A DNA stretch of 64,000 nucleotides, from contig NC_060061.1 of the NCBI RefSeq assembly GCF_020283565.1, positions 46,227,362 through 46,291,361 on the forward strand. Reading direction: 5' to 3'. Below are positions 50,301 through 61,714 of this stretch, piece after piece. Within the stretch, counting starts at the first letter, position 1, and each line of letters opens with the position of its first letter. A program made the position numbers and the translations under genes. Source of the stretch: Trifolium pratense (taxonomy: Eukaryota; Streptophyta; Magnoliopsida; Fabales; Fabaceae). The notes under the pieces are model-generated. The model worked only from the letters and a program-made list of their open reading frames with translations. It made no database searches and was not told the origin of the DNA.

Positions 50301-53300
50301 AGAGAAAGCAAAATCTTTTATAGACAGGTCAGAAACACTTTCTGGAACCAATAATTGAGCTAATAAATTCTGTACAAGAATAACACAGATATTCAAAAGT
50401 TGTTCTATTTCAGCTAATGGGATAACTTTATGACTTAACTGAATCTGATGAGTCCAGAACAGAACAAGCTGCAGATTTGGAAGGAGTGAGAGGTCATTTT
50501 TGGATTCACGTACTTTATGTAGAAGAAGCTCTTGCATCTTAGAAAGGTTTGATGAGTAAAGACCGCCCATACACATCATTGCAGGAAATAGCACATGGAA
50601 AGGTGTCTGTTTTAGAACAATACTAAATGCAGCAGAATCAGATTTCTCAGTAGGAGCAGCATTTTGACTATCACTACACAGATCCAATATGGCCATATCC
50701 AAGCCAGCATTAAACGCCACAGACCACATCTTAGAAGCATGGACAAGAACACTATAATCAAGAAAACATATGGATGATAAGAGAGAGAAAGGAACACCAA
50801 GTAAATCATGTGAAATGACCACGCCTGATGGCAGATTCATGGATATTTTTTCAGTATTTTCACATACAATGGAGGATATGAAAGCTACAGTTGTTTCAGC
50901 CATCTGATGACCATCCCTGCCACCTAATAATCCATTTACATCACCAAGCGCACTTCCTAAAGAACCATCTGGAAGGACAGATTCTTTTTTCCCAGATAAA
51001 AGGCAACTATTTTGTTGGTGGGAAATGCCCTCTACAAAGTCCAACAAATTCTTCAAAGGCTTCCACTCAGGAAAGACATCATCATATTCATAACTGTCGC
51101 CAAGTCTCTCAGTCAAGTCTGCATTAACTACAGAAGATAACAATTCAGCATTGACCTATAAAAAACAGAGATGTAATATTAGACGAGCACAAACTGCAAG
51201 ACTAAATCAAATAATGTCCAGTTATGTACATACCTGTGTTTGCAAGAGGTACTTCACTGTGTTGCAAGTGTATAATAATACCATTGATTTTTTTGGCGAC
51301 GAGCAGGTTCCTGATTTAGACCGGATCACCTTTAAACACTTCTCCAGTAAACATATGATAAAAGGACTAACATCAGGTGACAAATCTGTAATGAAATTGA
51401 AAGACACAAATTCAGCATAGCAATAATAATGAGCCAAGAAAATTTCCACCATTTTGGCAACACAAAATGTTACCATTGCCCAAGAAATGCAAAAATACAG
51501 AACAATTACTGAGTACTATACACTGATCGGATGAATTAACCAGGCCAGATAAAAAATGCAATAGAACCGATGTAGTGATTTTAGGGCTAATTACCTTTAT
51601 CACCTTCCAAAGAATGTACATAAGTCTTAAGGATGTTCCAATATTTGACCAAGTTATTCCCAAGTGTAGAAACAGCATCACATAAGAATGTTATGACAAA
51701 CGAAGTCAAATTCTGCAAAACATCCACCTCCAAGATATTTACTGGGGATTGCTCCCTTTGATAACCTGGTAAATACAAAAACCATGCATGTATCTCATTA
51801 AGGTTCCCGTCAAAAGCACCGGTACTGAACATAGCTGCCATAGCCAACCTGTATGCCAGATTCCTTGTCTTGTTGATTGGTGAAAACATAAACAATTTAA
51901 TGAATGGCTGTAGATATTTGTACAACATGGTTGGAGTTCTTATAGGAATTTCATTCTCTGGACACCATTGAATGTATTCCACAAGCAAAGACAACAGTGA
52001 GACTTGCAGATGACTTGTTAACTCTAATGGATTTTTAAGAAGACCTTTGAAAGAATCAAACGAATGATCCAAAGTGAAAGCCAAAGTCCGCTGCACAAGA
52101 AAAATAAAATAAATATAAGACATCTTCATACATATGTTCATTACTTGGTAAAAGAAAAGAAACTTCTATTAAGTAATAAATAAATAAATAAATAACTGTG
52201 ACACCGGACTTCTTTCCTTCACTAGTTAAAAAGACATTCTTAGCTTGGGTGTAAGTGCAAGTGCAACAACTGCATAACACAGAACATTGCAGGTTTCATT
52301 TTAAATTTCATCTGAGAGTGCACATTTAATTGATAAAAGGATGCACTCAGTGCTTATTAGAATTTACTCTTTAAAGGCATACAAAGGCAATGAGGTATTT
52401 CCTTATTGACATCTTGTAGTAAACAAAATTTCAACTCGTGTCTAGGCTTAAATAGCAGGTTAACAGCATTATGCTGATTTTGTCTGAAATAAATAACAAC
52501 AATGCCAAATGCCACAAAGGTGTAAAAAATTGCTTTGAGGGCCAATCAGAGAGCAAATTAAAACAAATAAAGCACCAAGGTTATACAGTGGAAAAACCAC
52601 TAGAATATAACCTTGGTGCTTTATTTGTTTTAATTTAACTATATGGCACGCTAACTACTCATGGACTGTAGAAATGGTTTATAAGGTTTGCAGAGAAATA
52701 TCACATAAACAAGTTAAATCACCAGCAGCTAAAACAGATACGTAGATAAAGTCATACAGGTAAACTAAGGGCTACTACAAAATCAACAAACTCATTAGTA
52801 AATCAATCAGCACCTGTAGTTTTATGTTACCAATATGAGTATTCAAATTGATGGACCCAAAAAATAGCGAAAAAGGAGGCGAATGCCTAAACTACCACAT
52901 ATGAAAAGGATCCAAAAGTGAAATGCCACATGATCACCAATACATTGGTAAATAATAAAATTTATGTCAAGAATCATGACAGCCTAAAAGCTCTAAATGA
53001 TAGGTGACTTAAACGATAGGTGAAAGACAAAAACTATTATCTCTAAACCATTCAATGAGATAGATCACAAGCAACTAAGAAACCAAGTCCTGGAGGTATA
53101 TTTTTATAATGTTATTTAAATAGACAACACTCTTCTCAAATCCACAGCTAAACACGAAAATCAAACCCCATCAAAACCTCATAATATAAGGTTTCTTAAA
53201 AAATATACTTTACCGTACACACAGCAGCTAAAATACTAAACAAACGGAAAATCATCTAAAGGAACTGAGGCAAATCGAAACAATAAATTAATTCATGTGA

Positions 53301-55606
53301 ACATCCTTTCTTTTGTTACTTGTTTGATCACAAGACATATTCCCAATTGCATTGCAGACCAACAGTATTAGCGCTCCCAAAGGCTTGAATAAACAAACAT
53401 AAAATAAAACTGAACATACATTAAAATATCTGAGAGCATCAAGCAGTTTAGACAGCAAGTATGATTCTGCATCTTTCGGGGTGCTAATATCAATAGAATG
53501 AACGTCCGAACCCCATATTTCCCCGATGCTATTCTTGAGATCCTCTGCATCATCTAGTGCATCTTCTTTGAGTGCATCGTCAACTGTTCCACTGTTACCA
53601 GTCAAATCAATATCTGGAGCAGAACTTATCCCACCAACAATTATATCTATGTCACTCTCAGAAGTATCCTTTTTTAACTTCTTTCTACTATTCCCATCAT
53701 GTTCAAGATGAGATGCATTTCTCTTCAAACTTGAGTTATTGGATTCATAACAGGTGTCTAAAGAGGAGAGTAAATTTAATAAAACTTGCAGATCAGGAAG
53801 AAAAGGTTGAACATAATTCTGAATTTCTTGCTTGACAGACACCATGTGTTGCATCAAAGGATTTCCTGAACTACAATTATGGTTCAAACCACCAAAAAGA
53901 GAGTCCAGAAGTTTCAATAACTCCAGAAGAAGCCTTAGAGTACCGTGTTTCACAAAAGTGTCAGCATGAGGCAAGCCCTTATTAAACATTGACCTGCTGA
54001 ATGGACGAGGAAACAAGCACTTCACAATGTCAAGTAAATCCATGTTATCAATCGAGGGAGGACCATTTGATCGGGAATTATCAAATTCTTTGGAAATGCC
54101 ACTGCTGACTGAAGAAACTAAATCAGCTGCCACAGATATCGCAGAAATCCTGCAAACACATAATTCACAATCGAACAATGCATCAGGAAACCATCACTAA
54201 TAGATAAAAAATCTCATAGCTAGTCCCACTGATAGTATATGAACCCTAGTTTTCTCCGAAGGTGCTTCTCAGAGGTCTAGAGTTTGATCTCTGCTACTGA
54301 TAGTATATAAACCCTAGTTTGTCAATGCAATAATAAACTAAATTAACACCTAGTTATTTAGTGGGTTTACACTATATATATGTTTCTAACATTAATCATA
54401 CATATGCATATATAATATAAAAAAATAATAATGGATACAAGGAGAAATAAAAATGCATAGAATCAATACTAACCATGAAGATGATTTATAGTTTTCAACA
54501 TTGTAAGGAAACTCTTTCAAATACAACAAACCAAAAGTAGGTTTGGCATTGACAATAGCCAAAAGCAAATCCTTATGATACTGAACCTCAGTAGGCCACA
54601 TCTTCTTCAACAAATCCATCATCCTCTTCTGATTACCCTTCAACGGATGCGGACGCCTCTTCAAATCAGGCATCAACCCATTACTCGGATCAGTACAAAC
54701 CAAAACAAGAACATCAAAAGCAATCTTAGCCGCATCACCACCACCTTCCCTTCCACAAATACCAACCAACTGCTCCAATGTCGCACTCCCAAACAAAACA
54801 CTCCTCAACCCCGGTGGCACCAACGACTCCTCAACAAGTACACAATCCCTCAAAGTAGACAAAACAAAAACAACAGTCTCATCATCATCATTCTCCAATC
54901 CACGTAACACACCGGAATACATCTCCCTCTGCTGCAAAATCCACCTCAACAATCCCGGTTTCCCAACCTCCAAAAATGACATTGCAAATCCAACAAACGA
55001 CTTCCTCAATAAAACATCCTTCTTACCTTCACTTTTCCTCTTCGTCATCTTCCCTAACCCCACAAACCCCGCAAGTTTAAAATCAAAACTTTTCGCAACC
55101 TCCGAAGCTATACTCGGTCCACGCCTAACAATCGAAGCCAAAAGCAACAACACAACTTTCTGTCTCTTCAAATCCTTACAATTCAACTCCTTATATAAAT
55201 CATTCAAATAATCCGAAACAATCAACCGCGCAAATTTATCCAAATCCCTAGCAACACTCACACTCTCAGCATCATCATTGAAACCTTTTTTCAGTTTACC
55301 ATTACAATGACTAAGTAATGCAGAGATTAACTGTAAAATGTAATGCAAACCTTGTTTACCTTGTCTTAATTTCCAAGCTTCCAATAACTCCGAGCATTTC
55401 GGAGAACCGGTAATGTATTCACGAAGAAGTTTTGCTCCATTGTCGCTTTTTAAGAGCTTTATGAACTCTTTTGTAGCGTCTGAACATAGCTTTATCTCTG
55501 CTGAAGTGATTCTGTGAAGTAATTCTTTTAGTTTTGCTTCGTAACTGACATTTGCTTGGAAGTTTAGAATCGAACCGCCGTATCCGGCGGCGGAATTTTC
55601 TTCCAT
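41375..55606 (-). CDS. URB1: URB1/NPA1, nucleolar pre-ribosomal-associated protein 1, thirteen exons
   Basis: Exons in transcript order are 54474-55606, 53420-54149, 51595-52090, 51234-51385, 47874-51155, 47584-47796, 46354-46557, 46031-46234, 44381-44542, 43388-43738, 42285-42720, 42062-42152 and 41375-41570. They sum to 7650 nt (2549 residues), phase-consistent with GT-AG borders. The N-terminal third matches the Npa1/URB1 N-terminal domain (KLLREYITGSPKCSELLEAW, GLHYILQLISALLSHCNG, LLLLASIVRRG). A low-complexity acidic/Lys stretch (SRKKLKKDTSESDIDII) follows, then long alpha-helical repeats, and a conserved C-terminal part (YIEPVEFAGSGLLAIAFVSMSS, EEPWQRIPSVIALFAAEASC, RSWILRLVYAGLN). URB1 acts in the nucleolus on early 60S pre-ribosomes. 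The start is the MEENSAAG methionine at 55606; upstream in-frame codons lack an ATG. The least certain junction is the 77-bp intron 47797-47873. Confidence 0.92.
45694..45883. mobile_element. hAT-type MITE, copy 2, in a URB1 intron, exact 8-bp target duplication
   Basis: The element is 45702-45875 (174 bp), from CGAGGAGTGCTAGGATCACTC to the inverse GAGTGTTCTTAGCACTTTTC. It is flanked by identical ATTTGACA (45694-45701 and 45876-45883). It belongs with the element at 23991-24180 (GAGTGCTAG ends, TGGGTCCCA centre, TTTCACCCAATAA-type motif). Confidence 0.85.
52555..52636. repeat. Perfect 31-bp inverted repeat (82-nt hairpin) in URB1 intron 2
   Basis: The left arm 52555-52585 is AAATTAAAACAAATAAAGCA plus CCAAGGTTATA, and the right arm 52606-52636 is its exact inverse. 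The 20-bp loop holds a second short hairpin (AGTGG-AAAAA-CCACT). Either strand would fold as a long stable hairpin. Confidence 0.9.
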
Positions 55607-55994
55607 GGTTGAAATGGCGTTGTTTAGAGGGATTCGAAAGTGTGGGAGAAAGTGAGACACGTTAACCTCCTCGCCGCGACTCAGAACTCGTGAGAATCGC
55701 TGCTCAAACTCAGTGAAGGGTGAAATACCAACCTCGAAGTGTCTCTTCCGGCAGTGATTTTACAGAAATGGCGGCTGAGAAGAGGAGAGGGGAGGGTTGG
55801 GTTTAAGGTTTTATTTTATATTAAATTAATTAATTAATTGATTTTAGTTTTATTTTTCTTTTACTGCATTTTGTTTTTTTAAGTCAGCTGGTGCTTACAA
55901 TTTTTTTATTTGTACGAGGCGAAGATCATCTTGACATCAGGGGACATAGCAGACTTCGTCCCCATCCTATGCTTATTATTTTTTTATTATATTA

Positions 55995-56025
<31 letters not shown>

Positions 56026-56236
56026 CAAAACTAGGGGACATAAACCTAACCCAGGAAGTCTACACAAAAGCGTAGGACAATGAAACATGAACATACAAAC
56101 TTATAGTCCTAAATGACAAAATAGAAGTCCTAAAAATTCGAGGCGAATGAGCCGTCCGTCAACACGGAAGCAGTTCACGTAATCGCGACTCCCTGCGGCT
56201 AGCAGCAAACGATGGTGGCATTTTCAAGCTAAATAG
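55607..56236. other. URB1 promoter and AT-rich spacer
   Basis: The 5' leader of URB1 is to about 55.78 kb (GC-richer). 'AATTAATTAATTAATTGATT' near 55.83 kb and a (TA)n tract near 56.01 kb follow. Confidence 0.4.
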
Positions 56237-56790
56237 TCAGAAATCAAGGAAATATGATACGGATATTGAGAAAGAAATAGAGGCAATATGAGACCTCTCT
56301 ATCAATCTTCTTGACGAATCACTTATTGTTGAATGCAACTCATACCCAAACAAAAGCCAAATCGAGGGATGGTGGTCGATCATCCAGAGTGAGCACCATA
56401 GTACAAGAGACACCAAAACTGGCGACCCATTGGCACGATGAACAATTGTTTCCGTCAACACGAAGTATCTACACACCAAACCCTTTCGAATAATATTGGG
56501 CTGACTAAGTCTTGATGAATCTCGCATTTGGAAGCTTTCAACAAAATTGATTCCTCCAACGGACAATTTTGATATTTCATTATGCATATGCTGTAAAGTA
56601 TGTTGTGTAGTCCACAACCCATCAATTTTCTTGTCAATAGTACCCATATCTGTGAGATCGATCGACCCTCAATTTTAATTTTATTTAAAAGGTGAATAAG
56701 CAGATGTATATTCTAACATCTTTTAATTTTAATTTTATACTAGCGGCTAGATAAGGCGCGTTTTGCGCCTGTCTAGGTTTATTATGCAAA
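56237..56790. mobile_element. Unassigned transposon debris, with a possible Helitron-like end
   Basis: A minus-strand frame (136 codons, MGTIDKKIDGLWTTQ...) is open, but I cannot assign a domain. Near 56740-56776, CTAGCGGCTAGATAAGGCGC is followed by TTTTGCGCCTGTCTAG, giving a short AGGCGC/GCGCCT stem as seen near some Helitron ends. Confidence 0.3.
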
Positions 56791-57378
56791 CTTATGTAAA
56801 AAAAAAGACATGTCTTCTGTTATGGTGAGTTTGTTAATGGTATTGTTGGTATTATGAAAAATCTACACCAAATTTTTTTGTATCCACTTTATATATAAGT
56901 ATAGATAAAATGTCAATAAGTAGATGCATATAAAATGCCGACATCCTTATCAACTGAGCTAAGCTCACATCACGGGGACGCCTAAAATATTTCTATTAAC
57001 TGAGTTATGTTTATTTAGACAATTTGTTTGATTTTAATTAAATGGATAAAATTATGAGTTAAATATGTACAAGATATTATCAAACTAGTTATATTATCAA
57101 ACTAATTAAAAAAAGCACGTTTGTTAAGAATATTAAAACATATCATTTAAAAAAGATATATAATAATTTGCAATATGTTATTTGGTGTTTATTAATTATT
57201 ATTTTATTTTATTTTTATAACGTAGAGGACCTAAGCTCGAAAAATGAAAAAACTCTACTACAAAAAAAAAAAATCTAATGAGGGATAGCTACTCCCGAAA
57301 CATCAGCTATCATAATACTATTAAGTTGAGTCGGACATGACTCATAAAATTCTAACATATTCAAGATCACATTTCATA

Positions 57379-57620
57379 CTAGCTAACTAAAGCATTCGCA
57401 TATTGATTTGTTTCGCAATATGAATGCAAATCTCCACCTCTCACTCTAGCTCTAACAAGTTTTGAATTTTTTCGAACAAAAGTCTCTCCCATGATACTAT
57501 TCATCAAACCGGTATGAATCACTTGAGTCACTACAATAGAATCAACATGAAGCTCAATTTTATTGAATCGCATCCTTTGAGCATAGGATAAGCCTTCAAG
57601 AATTCCCCACAACTATATCA
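57379..57620 (-). pseudogene. RNase H-like fragment of a non-LTR element
   Basis: The minus strand reads LWGILEGLSYAQRMRFNKIE, LHVDSIVVTQVIHTG and, later, RG..HSYCETNQYANALVS. This is the pattern of the plant RNase H-like domain (E, D, then 'E.N..ADALA'), with degenerate catalytic positions. Confidence 0.6.
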
Positions 57621-59590
57621 CATGATTAAGCATGATACATGCTTATTGAAGTGGATGAAATCGTCATAAGAAGGAGACTTTAAATTGTGACTCCTTTTTA
57701 TTTGTTTAAAAGTTAAATCTAAACTTAAAATCATTTCTCAAGTTGACTGAATATTGGAAAGATCAGAATGGTTGAAATTCATAAAGTTATGAAGGGTTAG
57801 TCAAGTAAATAAATGAAAGTGATTATTACGTTTGTGATGTGTATAAATACGGGTAAGTAAAGAGATAATAAGGGATAAAGAGAATCTCACACAAAAATTA
57901 TACTGATTCATCTAATGTGCGCTACTTTAGTCCTCACCCTTGGTGACATTTTCAATGAAGTGAAGTTCACTCAACCCCACCTTTACACAAACTAATAAAG
58001 AGAGATGAGAATGTTTACAATGAAGTGAGAATGCTTGGGTTGCTTATCTCTTGGATAAGTGTTTTACAACTGCTATATACACATTCTAAGTGTTCTTGAC
58101 TACTTTACCTTTTGTGTTCAGCAAAATGAAGAAAGATAGTCTCTTAAAACTACTTGAGCTTTACGGTAGTTTGTAAATGTAAAATTTGGAGAATTTGAAG
58201 TTCGAATTTCAGGTCTTCTAATTAATAATATCTCTTAATAGCTACCGATTAAATTATCTTTCCAGAACATTGCACATATTTCTTACTTTGAAAAATATGT
58301 ACATTTGTAGATTTGTCATATTAACAATAGTGCAATTGAATTTAAAATTGACATTAAAAGTATTCTAAATATTTAGCATACATAAAAAGATAAATTGAGT
58401 CATACAAAGCACAATATAATTTGACATTCATAAGTACTAGCATTTGATAATTAGAAAGAAATATCTAAATCCAAATAAAATTTAAGTCCAACATGATAAA
58501 CATCGATGGAGTACAGACAAAATTCTGAAGATATAAAGTTGAATCAACATTTATTTTAATGATGAACCTGCACAACAACATCAATTTTAAAAATCGTTAA
58601 AATCGATTTATTACAAGAATAATTATCCGCAAAAATGAACAGGTATAAGTACAGGTATGAACCGAATTGTTGGTGAACATGAAATAAGTCAAGTTTGAGA
58701 TTAATTTTTTTGAATCAAACTCAAGCCGATCGAGTTCGAATTGAGACAATTGTAATCGAATCGATCGGAGATGAGTTCGACTCAATTCATTTCTAACTCT
58801 ACCAATAATTTTAACAAGAACTTACAATGAAATTTATTTATATATAACATGGTCATGAGGTGATTCTGAATTATAACTCAAGTCAGAGCTATTGAAAAAG
58901 AAAATGTACTCTTCGCTAAAGGAAGCTAGCAACAATGGAAAATGGGGTGTGGGGTGATTTTCCTTCAAGACACATGTAGCTAAATTTTTAGAGAAAATAA
59001 CTCCTTGAAGAAAGCAAATTGAAGGGTTTGAGGTATGGTTGACCGTTTTAGGACTCTAGTCGAACATAGAGAAACTCAAAAACCCATAGGAAAATCACCT
59101 CGAAAATAACTTTTATTTTATTCATTATTTTATTCTCTATGTTAACTATCATAAGATTCTACCCAAAAAAGATAAATTTCAAAATTTTAGTGATTGTTTA
59201 AAATAGCCATAATTATTTAAGTTCATAATTTATTTTCCTCAATAGTAAATCATATGATAAAACTTAACATGAAAAACAAGGCAACATATTGAAGAATTCC
59301 ATACTAACCTTTGTCTATTATATTGTAGTGATACACTTGGATACTTAATTTCCTCTCGGAAGTCCATAGGTTTCATACATTTGCACAGCTCTAATAGATC
59401 GGCAAATAAGATTTGGTACATAAGTATTTATGAATATATAACTGCAAACAATAATTTTGTAGACATTATTTTTTGAGAAAAAAAAAAACTATACATTACT
59501 TTGAATTTGAGAAATATGCATGAAAATTTTCAACGTGTGACATGTAATTTTAAAGAAAGTAGAAGAAAGAATTAAGATAATAAATGAAGA
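57621..59590. other. AT-rich DNA, possible 3' part of the unknown minus-strand gene
   Basis: A 61-codon minus-strand open stretch at 59239-59421 (LLELCKCMKPMDFREEIKYP..., donor-like AAAG|GTTAGT) could be a further exon of the gene below, but no acceptor joined it in frame. Elsewhere there is only repetitive text such as GATCGAGTTCGAATTGAG/CGAATCGATCGGAGATGAG. Confidence 0.3.
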
Positions 59591-59596
59591 TCTTAC

Positions 59597-60369
59597 AACA
59601 TCCACCCATCCACTTCTCCTTGTTTTAGGTTGCTCGATCCATCTTAATTTGTATTCAGGACTAAGACCTCTCTTTCTTCCCTATAAGATAAAGAAAATGT
59701 AGATATATATAAGATACATAATCTATATGAGAACATGAAATTAATTGTGCCAATATATATGATCCATGTGAGAATAGATTATTAATTTTCTTCTTCCATC
59801 GGTATCCGGTCTACTTGACTGTCTGTCATCAAGTGGTTTCAGCTCTCTTTCGTTCGTATGGATAAATTTTAAGGGACACGATTATTATTGAAAAATGCAG
59901 TTTTCATTGGTAAAATCGGTATAATATTCAAGAGAAAATATGATAGATTAAAATGCATATTAGGCACATGCATGTGTGCGTTTGGTGCATATAATTTTTT
60001 GTTTTAATAATTCCTGAGACCATAAATAAATACTATTCAAGCCAACAGTGGAATGATTTGGATTAAGAATTCACAAGTAAATCAACAATTAATAATCTAT
60101 TTAATTAATTGGTCTACATACATGCATAAAAAAATTGCAAAATTATAAAGATAAGTATATTTAAAGAAAATGTTAAATAGTGTCTTCAAGACCAATAAAT
60201 ATATGATAAAGTGGGCTAACAAATAGTACTAAGAATGATCCAATAAAAAAAGAAAGCATACAAAATTATAAGAATTAAAGTTGATGAGACTAAAAATTAA
60301 GTTATTAGAATGAGTTACCTTTTCTCCTGCAAAAGATTTATGAGTAGATGAGCCAGAGCACTTAGTCAT
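59597..60369 (-). CDS. Unrecognised gene: two phase-matched small exons, partial
   Basis: Exon 1 60319-60369 reads MTKCSGSSTHKSFAGEK with donor AAG|GTAACT. Exon 2 59597-59680 follows CTTATAG and reads a basic, Trp-containing block (GRKRGLSPEYKLRWIEQPKT, then RRSGWVDV) ending at donor GTAAGA. Both exons are in phase 0 with whole codons, and composition is coding-like. The next acceptor (TTTGCAG at about 59.45 kb) would add 16 residues and a stop; the alternative open stretch at 59.24-59.4 kb could not be joined. I do not recognise the family. A cluster of G-box motifs lies 180-370 bp upstream of the start. Confidence 0.4.
59795..59860 (-). mobile_element. SINE family B fragment
   Basis: 'ggtatccggtctacttgactgtctgtcatcaagtggtttcag' matches the 61.73-kb copy. 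Confidence 0.5.
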
Positions 60370-60547
60370 CTTTGTCTTCTACAAAGGCGCTCTAGTTGAT
60401 GGTTAAAGAAAAGGATAATTATTAACGTATGCAAATACAAAGTTAATACACAAGGTGAGCTGCCTTAAAAAGTTCTAGAGCACTCTAGAAAATAACTATT
60501 ATAATGCACTGTTTTTGAGCTATAATTAATCTATCATTTTATTTCCT

Positions 60548-60736
60548 ACGTGTCTCATTTTATAGTTCATCCCTTCTTGACCTAATGGACTTTTTTTGGA
60601 TGTCCAAGCCCAATAAATAAAACTTATGAGACCCACGTCTAACACGTCCGTATGAAACACGTGGAGACGAAGCACGTGTAGCTCACGTCACTCATCTGTG
60701 CAGCACACGTGAAACTGGAGCATGCATTGCTCACGT
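60548..60736. promoter_or_regulatory. Dense cluster of ACGT/G-box (ABRE-type) motifs
   Basis: Eight ACGT cores lie within 190 bp, three of them in full CACGTG palindromes (60658-60663, 60673-60678, 60706-60711). Two CTCACGTCA motifs (around 60685 and 60733) also occur. They sit upstream of the minus-strand exons at 59.6-60.37 kb. bZIP/bHLH factors bind such sites; dense ABREs typify abscisic-acid or stress promoters. Confidence 0.65.
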
Positions 60737-60814
60737 CATTATGGTTGTACATGACATGTGGCAAGCCATGAAACACTTCTTAAAGGACCACAAGGCGAGT
60801 TTGCATAGTTGTAC

Positions 60815-61040
60815 CAAAGACTCGCTAAGGAGCCCAACATGACCTGAATGATATCCGAGGTAGGCATGTTAAAGAGGGAGCTCAATGTGACCTAGATGAT
60901 CCAACTGAGCTAGCATATTGAAGGTGGGGCTCAGCGTGACCTGGAAGTTCCAGCTGAGCTAGGCGTACTAAAAGTGGGGATTAGTGTGATCTGGATGATA
61001 TTCCAGCTAAGCTAGTCATGTTGAAGGTGGAGTAAAGTGT
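60815..61040 (+). repeat. Degenerate tandem repeat of about 60 bp, four or so units
   Basis: Units follow the pattern 'GAGCTAGGCATGTTGAAGGTGGGGCTCAGTGTGACCTGGATGATCCA' (broken consensus by eye). Copies near 60.83, 60.89, 60.94 and 61.0 kb differ by several bases each. Confidence 0.65.
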
Positions 61041-61338
61041 AATATATCTCCATGGTATGATAGTTATCCATTAACAATAACAAAATAGATTATTCCAATA
61101 ACAAATAATGAAGGAAACTGAGGATGAATAGATTATATTTAATTCTTTTCCAGCATTTCCAATGGCATGTTGGAAATATATAGATGTTGAGGATGAATAT
61201 GTCATTTAAAAATTTATTTTTATAATTTCCAATGGCATATTAATTCAAAATGAGAATGCTCCTTTAGAATATGTAAAAAGTTTATTTGGTCAAATCAATT
61301 TGTCTTATACTAAAATATAACGATAAAAATATTTATTA

Positions 61339-61490
61339 TAAACTCCTTTTAGTCCTTAATATAAAAAACTTTAACTTTTTAGATACATTAAAACATTGAT
61401 GTATCTAGACTATGATATGGTCAAGATACATGAATGTTTCAATGTATCTAAAAGGTGAAATTTTTCCCATATTAAGGACCAGATGGAATA
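61339..61490. mobile_element. Stowaway-like MITE
   Basis: The left ACTCCTTTTAGTCCTTAATAT and right ATATTAAGGACCAGATGGAATA ends are inverse. The interior repeats 'aatgtatcta / tagatacatt' in both orientations. Confidence 0.65.
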
Positions 61491-61539
61491 CATATTATAT
61501 AATTATATATTGACTATTTTAGGAATTTTCCTAACATTT

Positions 61540-61661
61540 TTTAAAAATTATTTACAACATACTTTTTTATTTTGTTATTATGGTTTTTTCACATATTTTT
61601 ATATTAATTTAATTATAAATAATACAAATATGTATAAAAATAAATATAATCAAAATTATCT

Positions 61662-61714
<53 letters not shown>

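Noticed and set aside
55607..55660. Eighteen extra codons in frame before the URB1 ATG
   Set aside because: They would need a GTG start. The ATG at 55606 has a good context (AACCATGGAA).
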